From assembly GCA_014138725.1 (NCBI GenBank), contig JACJID010000002.1, positions 62,001 through 126,000 of the forward strand: a stretch of DNA of 64,000 bases, given 5' to 3'. The first letter of the stretch is position 1, and each line of letters opens with the position of its first letter. Made by a program: the position numbers and the translations under genes. Source of the DNA: Kutzneria viridogrisea. Lineage in GTDB: Bacteria > Actinomycetota > Actinomycetes > Mycobacteriales > Pseudonocardiaceae. Of the stretch, positions 56,341 to 64,000 are shown piece by piece. Under the pieces are notes generated by a model, which ran no database searches, was not told where the DNA came from, and was given only the letters and a program-made list of their open reading frames with translations.

Positions 56341-58548
56341 TTGACTAGGCCCACCTCGACCTATCGGATCCAGTTCGGCCCGGCCATGGGCTTCGCCAGG
56401 GCCGCGGGGGTGGCCGACTACCTGGCCAGGCTGGGGGTCGGCGCCCTGTACGCCTCCCCGCTGTTGCAGGCGGCGCCGGGGTCCACGCACGGCTACGACG
56501 TCACCGACCCGACCCGTGCCAGCACCGGGCTGGGCGGCGAGGTGGGCAGGCAGAGCCTGGCGCGCAAGCTGCGCGGGCTGGGCATGGGCCTGGTGGTCGA
56601 CGTGGTGCCCAACCACGTGGGCGTCGAGGTGCCCTGCGCCAACCCGTGGTGGTGCGACGTGCTGCGGTACGGCAGGCAGTCCGCGCACGCCGACAAGTTC
56701 GACATCGACTGGTCGCGCGGACCGCTGCTGATCCCGGTGCTTGGCGAGGACGGGGTGGACGCGCTGGCCGTGGACAACGGCAGCCTGACCTACCACGAGC
56801 ACCGCTACCCGCTGGCGCCCGGCACGGAGTCCGGGACCCCGCGGGAGGTGCACGACCGCCAGCACTACCGGCTCGTGCACTGGCGGCTGGGCAACACCGA
56901 GCTGAACTACCGGCGGTTCTTCGACGTCAACACGCTGGCGGCGGTCCGCGTGGAGGACCCTGCGGTGTTCGCGGCCACGCACGGCGAGGTGCTGCGCTGG
57001 GTGGCGCAGGGCGAGGTCACCGGCCTGCGCATCGACCACCCGGACGGCCTGTCCGCCCCGGGCGGCTACCTGCGCAGGCTGCACGAGGCGGCGCCCGGGG
57101 CCTGGCTGGTGGTCGAGAAGATCCTCGGGGTGGGCGAGTCCCTGCCCGCGTCCTGGCCGGTGGCGGGCACCACCGGGTACGAGGCCGCGCGCGAGGTGTG
57201 CGGGCTGTTCGTGGACCCGGCCGGGGAGCCCGCCGAGGACCAGCCGCTGCACGAGATGGAGCGGACCGCCCGGCTGGCGGCGGCATCCACCCTGCTGCGG
57301 GCCGAGGTGCGGCGGATCGCGGCGCTGGCCCCGGGCGCCGACGAGGACGCCGTGATCGAGTTGCTGGCCTCCTTCCCGGTGTACCGCAGCTACCTGCCGG
57401 AGGGCCGCCACCACCTGGAGGCGGCCCTGGAGCTGGCGCCCTCCGCGCGGCCGATCGTCGAGGCGATGCTGGCCGATCCCGAGGGTGAGCTGGCCACCCG
57501 CGTGCAGCAGACCTCCGGCATGGTGATGGCCAAGGGCGTGGAGGACACCACGTTCTACCGCTACAACCGGTTCGTGGCGCTCAACGAGGTGGGCGGGGAC
57601 CCGGGCCGTTTCGGCGTGTCCCCGCAGGAGTGGCACACCGCGGCGATGGGGCGCGAGGCCGCCTACCCCGCGACGATGACCACGCTGTCCACGCACGACA
57701 CCAAGCGGTCCGAGGACGTGCGGGCGAGGCTGGCCGTACTGTCCGAAGTGGACTTCGAGGCGCGCTACCAGCGGTGGGCGGCAAGGCTTCCGCTGCCGGA
57801 ACCGAGCCTGACCCGGCTCGCGTGGCAGACGCTGGTCGGCGCCTTCCCCATCAGCGAGCAGCGGTTGGCCGACTACCTGGCGAAGGCAGCCAAGGAGGCC
57901 AAGCTGGCGACCTCCTGGACCGACCCGGTGCCCGAGGTGGACCAGGCCATCGCGCAGTGGCCGGGCAGGGTGTTCGGTGAGGCCGAACTGCTCGCCGAGG
58001 TGACCGGGTTCGTCGCGGAGATCACCCGTGCCGGGTGGTCGAACTCCTTGGGGCAGAAGCTGATCCAGCTCGCCGGGCCGGGTGTGCCCGACGTGTACCA
58101 GGGCACGGAGCTGTGGGACTACTCGCTGGTGGACCCGGACAACCGGCGGCCGGTGGACTTCCAGCTGCGGGCCGACCTGCTGGCGCGGCTGGACTCCGGC
58201 TGGCTGCCCGAGGTCGACGAGTCGGGCGCGGTCAAGCTGCTGCTCACGGCGAAGGTGCTGCGGCTGCGCAGGGACCGGCCCGAGCTGTTCACCGGGTACC
58301 GGCCACTGCGGGCGGAGGGGCCCGCCGCCGAGCACGCGCTGGCCTTCGCCCGCGGTGACGGCCTGGTGGCGGTGGCCACCCGCCTGCCGGTGGGCCTGGA
58401 ACGCTCCGGCGGGTGGCGCGACACGGTGCTGCGGCTGCCGCACGGCAGGTGGACCGACGCACTGACCGGGATCCCGATCCACGAGGAGGCGCCCGCGGTG
58501 GGCGAGCTGCTGAGCAGGTACCCGGTTGCGCTGGCGGTGCGGTCATGA
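56341..58548 (+). CDS. treY: Maltooligosyl trehalose synthase
   Basis: 735 residues, starting at TTG 56341 (TRPTSTYRIQFGPAMGFARAAGVADYLARLGVGALYASPLLQAAPGSTHGYDVTDP); the nearby ATG at 56336 runs into a stop after two codons. GH13 motifs: LVVDVVPNHVGVE, VTGLRIDHPDGLSAPGGYL (nucleophile Asp), WLVVEKILGVGE (acid/base Glu), TMTTLSTHDTKRSEDVRARL, and the late AGPGVPDVYQGTELWDYSLVDPDNRRPVDF. TreY isomerises the reducing-end maltose unit of a maltodextrin to a trehalose unit. It overlaps treZ by 4 bp. Confidence 0.96.
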   Translation: MTRPTSTYRIQFGPAMGFARAAGVADYLARLGVGALYASPLLQAAPGSTHGYDVTDPTRASTGLGGEVGRQSLARKLRGLGMGLVVDVVPNHVGVEVPCANPWWCDVLRYGRQSAHADKFDIDWSRGPLLIPVLGEDGVDALAVDNGSLTYHEHRYPLAPGTESGTPREVHDRQHYRLVHWRLGNTELNYRRFFDVNTLAAVRVEDPAVFAATHGEVLRWVAQGEVTGLRIDHPDGLSAPGGYLRRLHEAAPGAWLVVEKILGVGESLPASWPVAGTTGYEAAREVCGLFVDPAGEPAEDQPLHEMERTARLAAASTLLRAEVRRIAALAPGADEDAVIELLASFPVYRSYLPEGRHHLEAALELAPSARPIVEAMLADPEGELATRVQQTSGMVMAKGVEDTTFYRYNRFVALNEVGGDPGRFGVSPQEWHTAAMGREAAYPATMTTLSTHDTKRSEDVRARLAVLSEVDFEARYQRWAARLPLPEPSLTRLAWQTLVGAFPISEQRLADYLAKAAKEAKLATSWTDPVPEVDQAIAQWPGRVFGEAELLAEVTGFVAEITRAGWSNSLGQKLIQLAGPGVPDVYQGTELWDYSLVDPDNRRPVDFQLRADLLARLDSGWLPEVDESGAVKLLLTAKVLRLRRDRPELFTGYRPLRAEGPAAEHALAFARGDGLVAVATRLPVGLERSGGWRDTVLRLPHGRWTDALTGIPIHEEAPAVGELLSRYPVALAVRS

Positions 58549-60305
58549 CCGAGTTCTCCGTGTGGGCGCCCGAACGCGACCGGGTCCGCGTCCAGATCGG
58601 ACGGACCAGCCACGAGCTGAGGTCCACTGAGGACGGTTGGTGGCGGGTGGACGTGCCGGGCACCGGTCCGGGCACCGACTACGCCTTCCTGCTCGACGAC
58701 TCCGACGAGGCGCTGCCCGACCCGCGCTCGCTGTGGCAGCCGGACGGGGTGCACGGGCCGTCGCGGGTGTACGAGCACGGCGCCTTCGAGTGGACGGACT
58801 CGGCGTGGACCGGGCGGGCGCTGCCCGGCGGGGTGGTCTACGAGCTGCACATCGGCACGTTCACCGAGGGCGGCACGTTCGACTCGGCGATCGAGCGGCT
58901 GGACCACCTGGTGGAGCTCGGCGTGGACTTCGTGGAAGTGCTGCCGGTCAACGCCTTCGACGGGGTGCACGGCTGGGGCTACGACGGGGTGCTGTGGTAC
59001 GCCGCGCACGACCCGTACGGCGGTCCGGACGGGTTCAAGCGGTTCGTGGACGCCTGCCACGCGCGCGGGCTGGCCGTGCTGCTGGACGTGGTCTACAACC
59101 ACCTCGGCCCCTCCGGGGCGTACCTGGACCGGTTCGGGCCGTACTTCGCCGGGCAGACGATCTGGGGCCCCACGCTGAACCTGGACGGCCCGCGCTCGGA
59201 CGAGGTGCGCCGGTACGCGATCGACAACGCCGTCAGCTGGCTGCGCGACTTCCACGTGGACGGGCTGCGGCTGGACGCGGTGCACGCGCTGTCCGATCGG
59301 CGTGCGATCCACCTGTTGGAGGAGCTCGCGTCCGAAGTGGACTCGCTGGCCGCACACCTCAGGCGGCCGTTGAGCCTGATCGCGGAGTCGGACCTGAACG
59401 ACCCCAGGCTGATCACCCCGCGCGAGGCGGGCGGCTACGGCCTGCACGCGCAGTGGAGCGACGACCTGCACCACTGCCTGCACGCCACGCTCACCGGCGA
59501 GCGGCAGGGCTACTACGGGGACTTCGGCTCACTGCCCGCGCTGGCCGCCACCCTGCGCAGTGCATTCTTCCACGCGGGCACGTGGTCTTCCTTCCGTGGA
59601 CGCACACATGGGCGACAAGTGGACACGTTGACCACTTCTGGCCACCGGTTCCTGGCGTACCTCCAGAACCACGACCAGATCGGCAACCGGGCCACCGGGG
59701 ACCGGCTCTCGGCCACGCTCTCCCCCGGCCTGCTCGCCTGCGGGGCGGCACTGGTGCTCTGCTCGCCGTACACGCCGATGATCTTCATGGGCGAGGAGTG
59801 GGCCGCGCGCACGCCCTGGCAGTTCTTCGCCTCGTTCCCGGATCCCGAGCTGGCGGAGGCGGTGCGCACCGGGCGACGCGCGGAGTTCGCCGAGCACGGC
59901 TGGGACGCACAGGACGTGCCGGACCCGATGGACCCCGACACCGTACTGCGCTCGCGACTGGACTGGTCGGAGCAGCGGGAGCCGAGCAACGCTCGCACCC
60001 TGGCGGTCTACCGCGAGCTGATCGCGCTACGCCGTGCCCACCCGGAGCTGACCGATCCCCGACTGGACCGGCTGCGCGTGGAGTTCGACGAGTCCGCGCG
60101 CTGGATCGTGCTGCACCGGGGCGAACTGCGGCTGGCCTGCAACCTCGGTGCCCAGCCGGCGGTGCTGCCGCTGACCGGCGAGGTGCTGTTCAGTTCGGGG
60201 CCCGGTGTGCTTGCTGAGGAGGACTCACTGCACGTGCCCGCCGAGACGGCGGTCCTGCTCAGGCTCCGATCCGGGTCCGGGTCCGGCGACGCTGGTCGGA
60301 GATGA
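58545..60305 (+). CDS. treZ: Maltooligosyl trehalose trehalohydrolase
   Basis: 586 residues from ATG 58545 (TEFSVWAPERDRVRVQIG). An N-terminal CBM48-like domain is followed by the GH13 barrel: VVYELHIGTFTEGGTFDSAIERLDHLVELGVDFVEVLPVNAFDGVHGWGYDGV, DVVYNHLGPSGAYL, FHVDGLRLDAVHALSD (nucleophile Asp), SLIAESDLNDPR (acid Glu), RFLAYLQNHDQIGNRATGDRL, PMIFMGEEWAARTPWQFF. TreZ hydrolyses maltooligosyl-trehalose to free trehalose. Together with GlgX and TreY it forms the full glycogen-to-trehalose route. Its last 47 bp overlap the 3' end of the convergent whiB gene. Confidence 0.96.
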   Translation: MTEFSVWAPERDRVRVQIGRTSHELRSTEDGWWRVDVPGTGPGTDYAFLLDDSDEALPDPRSLWQPDGVHGPSRVYEHGAFEWTDSAWTGRALPGGVVYELHIGTFTEGGTFDSAIERLDHLVELGVDFVEVLPVNAFDGVHGWGYDGVLWYAAHDPYGGPDGFKRFVDACHARGLAVLLDVVYNHLGPSGAYLDRFGPYFAGQTIWGPTLNLDGPRSDEVRRYAIDNAVSWLRDFHVDGLRLDAVHALSDRRAIHLLEELASEVDSLAAHLRRPLSLIAESDLNDPRLITPREAGGYGLHAQWSDDLHHCLHATLTGERQGYYGDFGSLPALAATLRSAFFHAGTWSSFRGRTHGRQVDTLTTSGHRFLAYLQNHDQIGNRATGDRLSATLSPGLLACGAALVLCSPYTPMIFMGEEWAARTPWQFFASFPDPELAEAVRTGRRAEFAEHGWDAQDVPDPMDPDTVLRSRLDWSEQREPSNARTLAVYRELIALRRAHPELTDPRLDRLRVEFDESARWIVLHRGELRLACNLGAQPAVLPLTGEVLFSSGPGVLAEEDSLHVPAETAVLLRLRSGSGSGDAGRR

Positions 60306-60564
60306 GCGCGCGGCGCTCGTTCTCGCCCATGCCGCCCCAGATCCCGTAGGGCTCCTGCACGCTCAGCGCGTGCTCGCGGCACTGGCGCAGCACGGGGCAC
60401 TCGTGGCAGATCCGCTTGGCGTGCGCCTCCCTGGCCAGTCGCGCGGAGCCGCGTTCGCTGTCAGGGTGGAAGAACACGGCACTGTTCGCACCGCGGCAGG
60501 ACCCTTGCCGCTGCCAGTCCCAGTTCTCGACCACCGGCGTGGGCAAGCGGTGAACGTCAGCCAT
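60259..60564 (-). CDS. WhiB-family iron-sulfur regulator (WhiB3/WhiD-like)
   Basis: 101 residues. The four cluster cysteines are present in order: GSCRG (Cys 23), RICHECPVLRQC (Cys-x2-Cys-x5-Cys), then the GIWGGMGENERRAL turn (G[I/V]WGG) and an Arg-rich tail RRRTRTRIG. The N-terminus ENWDWQRQGSCRGANSAVFFHPDSERGSAR is characteristic of the WhiB3 / Streptomyces WhiD branch, linked to redox sensing and late development. The 47-bp 3' overlap with treZ is antisense. The start region contains one of the CCACTGTGG palindromes (60587-60595). Confidence 0.93.
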   Translation of the reverse strand: MADVHRLPTPVVENWDWQRQGSCRGANSAVFFHPDSERGSARLAREAHAKRICHECPVLRQCREHALSVQEPYGIWGGMGENERRALISDQRRRTRTRIGA

Positions 60565-60624
60565 GTCGAGCCTCCTCCGTACGCGTCCACTGTGGGCTTA
60601 CCCTGCCGCCATTCCGCCAAACCT

Positions 60625-60651
60625 GGTTTCACCCTCCCCGGTGAGGGGTAA
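60625..60651 (+). promoter_or_regulatory. SigF-type promoter of the GAF-ANTAR / sigF operon
   Basis: GGTTT (60625-60629), a 16-bp spacer and GGGTAA (60646-60651) match the SigF consensus GGTTT-N16-GGGTA. It lies 36 bp upstream of the GAF-ANTAR start, so the operon that encodes the SigF-like factor is probably autoregulated. Confidence 0.8.
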
Positions 60652-60686
60652 CCCAAGGCACCGCTGACGTGACAGGAGGTCAAGCT

Positions 60687-61412
60687 GTGCCCGACGTGCG
60701 ATTTGGCCCTGAGCTGATCGAACGACTGCTCGGTTACCTGGTGAGCGAGATCACCGGGTGTCTGGGCGCAGGCCTGCACACCGAGCGGCGGTTGGTGCGC
60801 GCGGTGGGCGGTACGGAGCGACTGGACCAGGCGCAGTGGGAGCTGGGCGTCGGACCGGTGATCGACGCGGCGGGTGATGAGGACGTGGTGCGCACCGCGG
60901 ACCTCGCGGGTGACAGGCGCTGGCCGGAACTGGCCGGGCTGACCGGTGCGGACGGGGTCGGCGTGGTGGCGGTGCCCGGCAGCTGGGACGAGAACGGGCC
61001 GGTGCTGCTGACGGTCTACCTCGACCACGAGCCCAAGGAGGACGACCTGCGCGTGATCGAGCGGGTCGAGCCGGTGCTGGCCACCGCGGCGGCCGTGGTG
61101 GAGTTCTGCGCCGACGAGGTGGTGCGCGCCGACCAGATGGTGACCATGGTGCAGCACCGCAGGGTCATCGAGCAGGCCAAGGGCCTGGTCATGGCCGCGT
61201 CCGGCGTGCACTCGGGCACCGCGTTCCAGACGCTGGTGCGGGCCAGCCAGCACTTCAACGTCAAGCTGAACGAGCTGGCCACCGCGCTGGTGGAGCAGGT
61301 GGGCGGCGCACCGGTCACCGAGCAGGAACCGGAGGCCGGACCGGGCACGGCCGCGCCGGGCAGACGGGCACGTGAGGCGGCCGAACGGACCTGGCTGGCG
61401 CTCCGCCGGTGA
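60687..61412 (+). CDS. GAF- and ANTAR-domain RNA-binding regulator
   Basis: 241 residues from GTG 60687, preceded by AGGAGG. Residues 1-135 form a GAF-type sensor (LGYLVSEITGCLGAGLHTERR ... VGVVAVPGSWDENGPVLLTVYLDHEPKEDDLRVIERVEPVLA). Residues 150-200 form the ANTAR domain (MVQHRRVIEQAKGLVMAASGVHSGTAFQTLVRASQHFNVKLNELATALV). ANTAR proteins bind paired hexaloop RNA hairpins and antiterminate transcription. A flexible tail ends REAAERTWLALRR. It is the first gene behind the SigF-type promoter, ahead of the anti-sigma genes, so it may respond to the same stress input; the ligand is unknown. Confidence 0.9.
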   Translation: MPDVRFGPELIERLLGYLVSEITGCLGAGLHTERRLVRAVGGTERLDQAQWELGVGPVIDAAGDEDVVRTADLAGDRRWPELAGLTGADGVGVVAVPGSWDENGPVLLTVYLDHEPKEDDLRVIERVEPVLATAAAVVEFCADEVVRADQMVTMVQHRRVIEQAKGLVMAASGVHSGTAFQTLVRASQHFNVKLNELATALVEQVGGAPVTEQEPEAGPGTAAPGRRAREAAERTWLALRR

Positions 61413-61603
61413 TCTTCAGCGTGGCTGCCTTGTGCACCGGAGACGCCCTCCGTACGGTGTGGGGCGCAACGGTTGAGCAACCAGCCTTGCCGGGGCGGCG
61501 ACGCCGGTCGGCACCCAAGCCTGCCGGGAACCCACCCGGCCCGCGCTCCAGCTCCCGGCGCGACCCCCGGGAGAACTCCAGTCGTGAGGACAGTGGCCCG
61601 AAG

Positions 61604-61963
61604 GTGACCGACAACAACAACACCAGCATCACGCTCGCGGTGCGCGAGGTGAGCCCCGAGGTAGCGGTGATCAGCATCGGTGGTGAGGTGGACATGCTCA
61701 CCGCCCCCGAGCTGCGCGAGGCGGTGGACCGGGCGATCGACTCCTGCCGCGCGCTCGTGCTCGACCTCAACGCGGTGACCTTCCTCGGCTCGGCCGGACT
61801 GGCCGTGCTGGTGGAGACCTCGCACGAGGCCAACCGCCGCGGCGTGCCGCTGCGCCTGGTGGCGAGCTCCCGCACCGTGTGCCGCCCGCTGGAGGTGACC
61901 GGGCTCACCGAGGTGCTCAGCACGTACGGCTCCTTGGACGAGGCGGTCGCCGCCGCGGTATGA
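61604..61963 (+). CDS. STAS-domain anti-sigma factor antagonist (RsbV-like)
   Basis: 119 residues from GTG 61604 (TDNNNTSITLAVREVSPEVAVISIGGEVDMLTAPELREAVDRAI); the open frame further upstream is low-complexity. The phosphorylation loop is VTFLGSAGLAVLVE, with Ser in the position of the phosphorylated Ser of SpoIIAA/RsbV; the preceding Asp is Gly here. The protein would release the sigma factor by binding the RsbW-like kinase encoded next, whose ATG overlaps this stop. The 191-bp gap after the GAF-ANTAR gene holds no visible gene. Confidence 0.9.
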   Translation: MTDNNNTSITLAVREVSPEVAVISIGGEVDMLTAPELREAVDRAIDSCRALVLDLNAVTFLGSAGLAVLVETSHEANRRGVPLRLVASSRTVCRPLEVTGLTEVLSTYGSLDEAVAAAV

Positions 61964-62427
61964 GCGGCACCGGCCCCGACGTGACCACCAGCCACCCACG
62001 CATCGAGGTAACCGTGAGCGAGAACCAGTCCAGCCCCGAGATCGAGGTGCGCATCGCCGCGCGGCCCGATCACCTGTCGGTGCTCCGCGCCGTGGCCGCG
62101 GACCTGGCCATGCGGGCCGACTTCGACCTGGACGCGATCTCCGACCTGAAGATGGCCGTGGACGAGGCCTGCGCCACCCTGATCTCGCGGGCGAACTCCC
62201 CCGAGGACCAGCTGGTGTGCGGGTTCGCCGTGGAGGCCGACCAGATCCACTTCACCGCGCACGCCCCCACCAGCAGCCCGGCCGCGCCCAGCAGGGAGAG
62301 CTTCGGCTGGCGGGTGCTCAGCTCGCTGACCGACTCGGCGAACACCTGGGTCGCGCCGGGCGATGACGGCGTGCCGGTGCTGCGCGTGGACCTGGTCAAG
62401 AAGCGGCTCGGTTCGGTGGGTCAGTGA
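61960..62427 (+). CDS. RsbW-like anti-sigma factor (HATPase fold)
   Basis: 155 residues from ATG 61960; a GTG at 62014 (SENQSSPEIEVRIAARPDHLSVLRAVAADLAMRADFDLDAISDLKMAVDEACATLI) would give the minimal domain. LKMAVDEACATLI is the N-box of GHKL-type anti-sigma kinases (Glu and a Cys/Ala where Asn is common: DEACATLI). FTAHAPTSSPAAP replaces the usual DxGxG box, so ATP binding looks degenerate; SFGWRVLSSLTDSANTW matches the usual LGLxLIxxLxD helix. It should sequester the SigF-like factor encoded next (4-bp overlap). Confidence 0.85.
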   Translation: MSGTGPDVTTSHPRIEVTVSENQSSPEIEVRIAARPDHLSVLRAVAADLAMRADFDLDAISDLKMAVDEACATLISRANSPEDQLVCGFAVEADQIHFTAHAPTSSPAAPSRESFGWRVLSSLTDSANTWVAPGDDGVPVLRVDLVKKRLGSVGQ

Positions 62428-63191
62428 CAGACTCCGCCGACGACTACGAGCACCTGACACCGCTGCTGAGCGAGCTGGCGGGCCTGGCAGAGGACGACCC
62501 GAGGCGTCCGGAGCTGCGCGAGGAGCTGGTCACCGGCTTCCTGCCGGTGGCCAAGCACATCGCCCGCCGGTTCGCCCAGCGCGGTGAGCCGCAGGACGAC
62601 CTGGTCCAGGTGGCCACGGTGGGCCTGATCAGCGCGATCGACCGGTTCGACCCGGAGCGCGGCAGCGACTTCCTGTCCTTCGCGGTGCCCACGATCATGG
62701 GCGAGGTGCGCAGGCACTTCCGGGACACCAGCTGGTCGGTGCGGGTGCCTCGGCGGCTCAAGGAGCTGCACCTGGCGATCACGGCGGCCACCAACGAGCT
62801 GTCCCAGCGCGCCGGCCGCGCGCCGACGCCCAGCGAGCTGGCCGCACACCTGGGCATCAGCCGGGACGAGGTGTTCGAGGGACTGGAGGCCAGCAACGCC
62901 TACCGCAGTTCCTCCCTGGACGACATGCTGGTCAACACCGACAGCACGCTCTCGCTGGGCGACACGCTCGGTGAGGAGGACGCGGAGCTGGCCGGGGTGG
63001 AGAACCGCGAGGCGTTGCAGCCGCTGCTGCGCCAGCTGCCCGAGCGGGAGCGCGCGATCATCGTGCTGCGCTTCTTCGGCAACCTCACCCAGACCCAGAT
63101 CGCCGAGCGGGTGGGCATCTCGCAGATGCACGTGTCTCGGCTGCTGTCGCGGACCCTGGCCGAGCTGCGCGCCGGGCTGCTCAGCCCGTAG
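62424..63191 (+). CDS. sigF: SigF/SigB-family RNA polymerase sigma factor
   Basis: 255 residues from GTG 62424. Region 2: LVTGFLPVAKHIARRFAQRGEPQDDLVQVATVGLISAIDRFDPERGSDFLSFAVPTIMGEVRRHFRDTSWSVRVPRRLKEL. Region 3: LSQRAGRAPTPSELAAHLGISRDEVFEGLEASNAYRSSSLDD. Region 4: LPERERAIIVLRFFGNLTQTQIAERVGISQMHVSRLLSRTLAELR with a clear helix-turn-helix. This is the stress/sporulation group 3 type, released by the RsbV-like protein from the RsbW-like protein. The SigF-type promoter at the operon head implies positive feedback. 16 bp separate it from the convergent nucleoside hydrolase gene. Confidence 0.94.
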   Translation: MTDSADDYEHLTPLLSELAGLAEDDPRRPELREELVTGFLPVAKHIARRFAQRGEPQDDLVQVATVGLISAIDRFDPERGSDFLSFAVPTIMGEVRRHFRDTSWSVRVPRRLKELHLAITAATNELSQRAGRAPTPSELAAHLGISRDEVFEGLEASNAYRSSSLDDMLVNTDSTLSLGDTLGEEDAELAGVENREALQPLLRQLPERERAIIVLRFFGNLTQTQIAERVGISQMHVSRLLSRTLAELRAGLLSP

Positions 63192-63207
63192 TGCGGTGTC
63201 CGGTGGA

Positions 63208-64000
63208 TCACGGCGTTCCCCGACGAGAACCACCGGGCACCGCACTCGCCGCGATGGCGGCGACCACCAGGTCCCAGAACCGGTCGACGTCCAGGCCGAT
63301 GGCCACCTCGGCGTTGGGCGGGGCCCCGGTCCGCCCGTCCAGGTCGACCACGGTGGCCCCTCGGGTGTGGGTGCCGGTCAGCTCGACGGCCACCGGAGCG
63401 CGGACCGTCGCGATCACCGAGGGGTCGATCACCGCGGCCACGGCCACCGGGTCGTGCAGCGGCGGCGCGCTGAAACCCCACAGCTCGCGGTAGGTGCCCG
63501 CGAAGAAGGTCAGCAGCTGCACGCACAGCCGCGCCAGCGGGGTGCCCAGCGCGGCGATCCTGCCGCAGACCTGCTCGGTGGCCAGCGCCTGGTGGGTGAC
63601 GTCCAGCCCGCACATGGTGATCGGCAGGCCGCTGCGGAACACCACGTCGGCGGCCTCCGGGTCGACCAGCACGTTGAACTCGGCCAGCGGGGCCATGTTG
63701 CCCCGGCCGGTCGAGCCGCCCATCAGCACAATTCGTCCTATGTGGACGGACAACTCGGGGTAGGCCAGCAGCAGGGTGGCCAGGTTGGTCAGCGGCCCGG
63801 TCGCGATGATCGTCACCGGCTTGCCGTTGGCCCGCAACAGGTCCCTGGTCAGCTCCAGCGCGCCGCGCGGGTCGAGCGGCACGGTGGGCTCGCCGAAGCT
63901 TGGACCGTCCAAACCGGACTCGCCGTGCACCTCGGCGGCCACCAGCAGCTCGCCGCGCAGCGGCCGGTCCCGGCCGGCGGCGATCGGCACCCCGGTGATG
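63208..64000 (-). CDS. Nucleoside hydrolase (IU-type), 5' end outside window
   Basis: 264 complete codons are visible; the N-terminus with the DTDxGxDD metal motif lies beyond base 64000. Visible family segments: GVPIAAGRDRPLRGELL, VTIIATGPLTNLATLLLAYPEL, IGRIVLMGGSTGRGNMAPLAEFNVLVDPEAADVVFRSGLPITMCGLDVTHQALAT (family motif N-x-x-x-D-P-E-A-A) and PPLHDPVAVAAVIDPS, with the catalytic-site His and Ca-binding Asp. It hydrolyses ribonucleosides to base and ribose; base preference cannot be told. Convergent with sigF. Confidence 0.93.
   Translation of the reverse strand, partial: ITGVPIAAGRDRPLRGELLVAAEVHGESGLDGPSFGEPTVPLDPRGALELTRDLLRANGKPVTIIATGPLTNLATLLLAYPELSVHIGRIVLMGGSTGRGNMAPLAEFNVLVDPEAADVVFRSGLPITMCGLDVTHQALATEQVCGRIAALGTPLARLCVQLLTFFAGTYRELWGFSAPPLHDPVAVAAVIDPSVIATVRAPVAVELTGTHTRGATVVDLDGRTGAPPNAEVAIGLDVDRFWDLVVAAIAASAVPGGSRRGTP

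Noticed and set aside
54078-58482. Two leftward frames of more than 700 codons opposite glgX and treY
   Set aside because: Antisense shadows of glgX and treY, which have complete GH13 motifs.

Overview
The window is a GC-rich chromosomal segment (roughly 70% G+C by eye) of a mycelial actinobacterium, most likely a member of the Pseudonocardiaceae. The evidence is a WhiB3/WhiD-type regulator, a SigF/SigB-type sigma operon with a SigF-like promoter, GlgX-TreY-TreZ trehalose genes, a RamB/PrpR-type propionate regulator, an IdeR/DmdR-type iron box, many secreted glycosidases and proteases, and frequent GTG/TTG starts. The family assignment is inference. No rRNA, tRNA, insertion sequence, CRISPR array or phage block was recognised. 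The window cuts a GH92 glycosidase at the left end and a nucleoside hydrolase at the right end.

Layout. 1-4.7 kb: GH92 glycosidase, a secreted protein of unknown role and a HAD-like protein. 4.9-9.9 kb: methylcitrate (propionate) cycle prpD-prpC-prpB, with prpR divergent. 10-13.7 kb: GNAT-like protein, RluA pseudouridine synthase, multicopper oxidase. 13.9-16.6 kb: a compact PadR / membrane-nucleosidase / class III cyclase-like operon. 16.6-21.7 kb: crotonase, snapalysin, carboxylesterase, catalase-like protein, methyltransferase. 22-25.3 kb: a PucR/CdaR-type regulator and an orphan fatty-acyl-AMP-ligase-like protein, convergent across two opposed arrays of strictly 21-bp-spaced repeats. 25.7-32.7 kb: three-subunit proton-translocating transhydrogenase, AI-2E family permease, GH15 glycosidase, trypsin-like protease. 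32.7-36.1 kb: large subtilase-like protein. 36.3-41.8 kb: a five-gene operon (SBP56-like protein, Met-rich membrane protein, YeeE/YedE sulfur transporter, two tiny secreted peptides) behind a leader peptide of the type found before sulfur genes. 42-45.2 kb: GH27 alpha-galactosidase and its LacI regulator. 45.2-50 kb: iron box with tiny ORFs, DinB protein, TetR/FAD-monooxygenase pair, DUF222-HNH protein. 50-60.3 kb: HrpA helicase and glgX-treY-treZ. 60.3-63.2 kb: WhiB, GAF-ANTAR, RsbV-like, RsbW-like and SigF-like genes.

The most interesting candidates for undescribed biology are: (i) the 36.3-41.9 kb operon, in which a cysteine-containing leader peptide ORF sits at a predicted leaderless promoter and links an SBP56/methanethiol-oxidase-like secreted protein, a putative metal-binding membrane protein, a sulfur-compound transporter and two secreted peptides; (ii) the PadR-nucleosidase-cyclase operon, which has the layout of a cyclic-nucleotide effector (Pycsar-like) module but does not match a described one; (iii) the 7+12 copy, 21-bp-period opposed arrays forming the 3' flanks of two convergent genes; (iv) an orphan iron box with a short downstream ORF that could mark an iron-responsive small RNA or microprotein. 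Several interspersed repeat families (ATGAARGTGCC hairpins, CCACWGTGG palindromes) are also visible.
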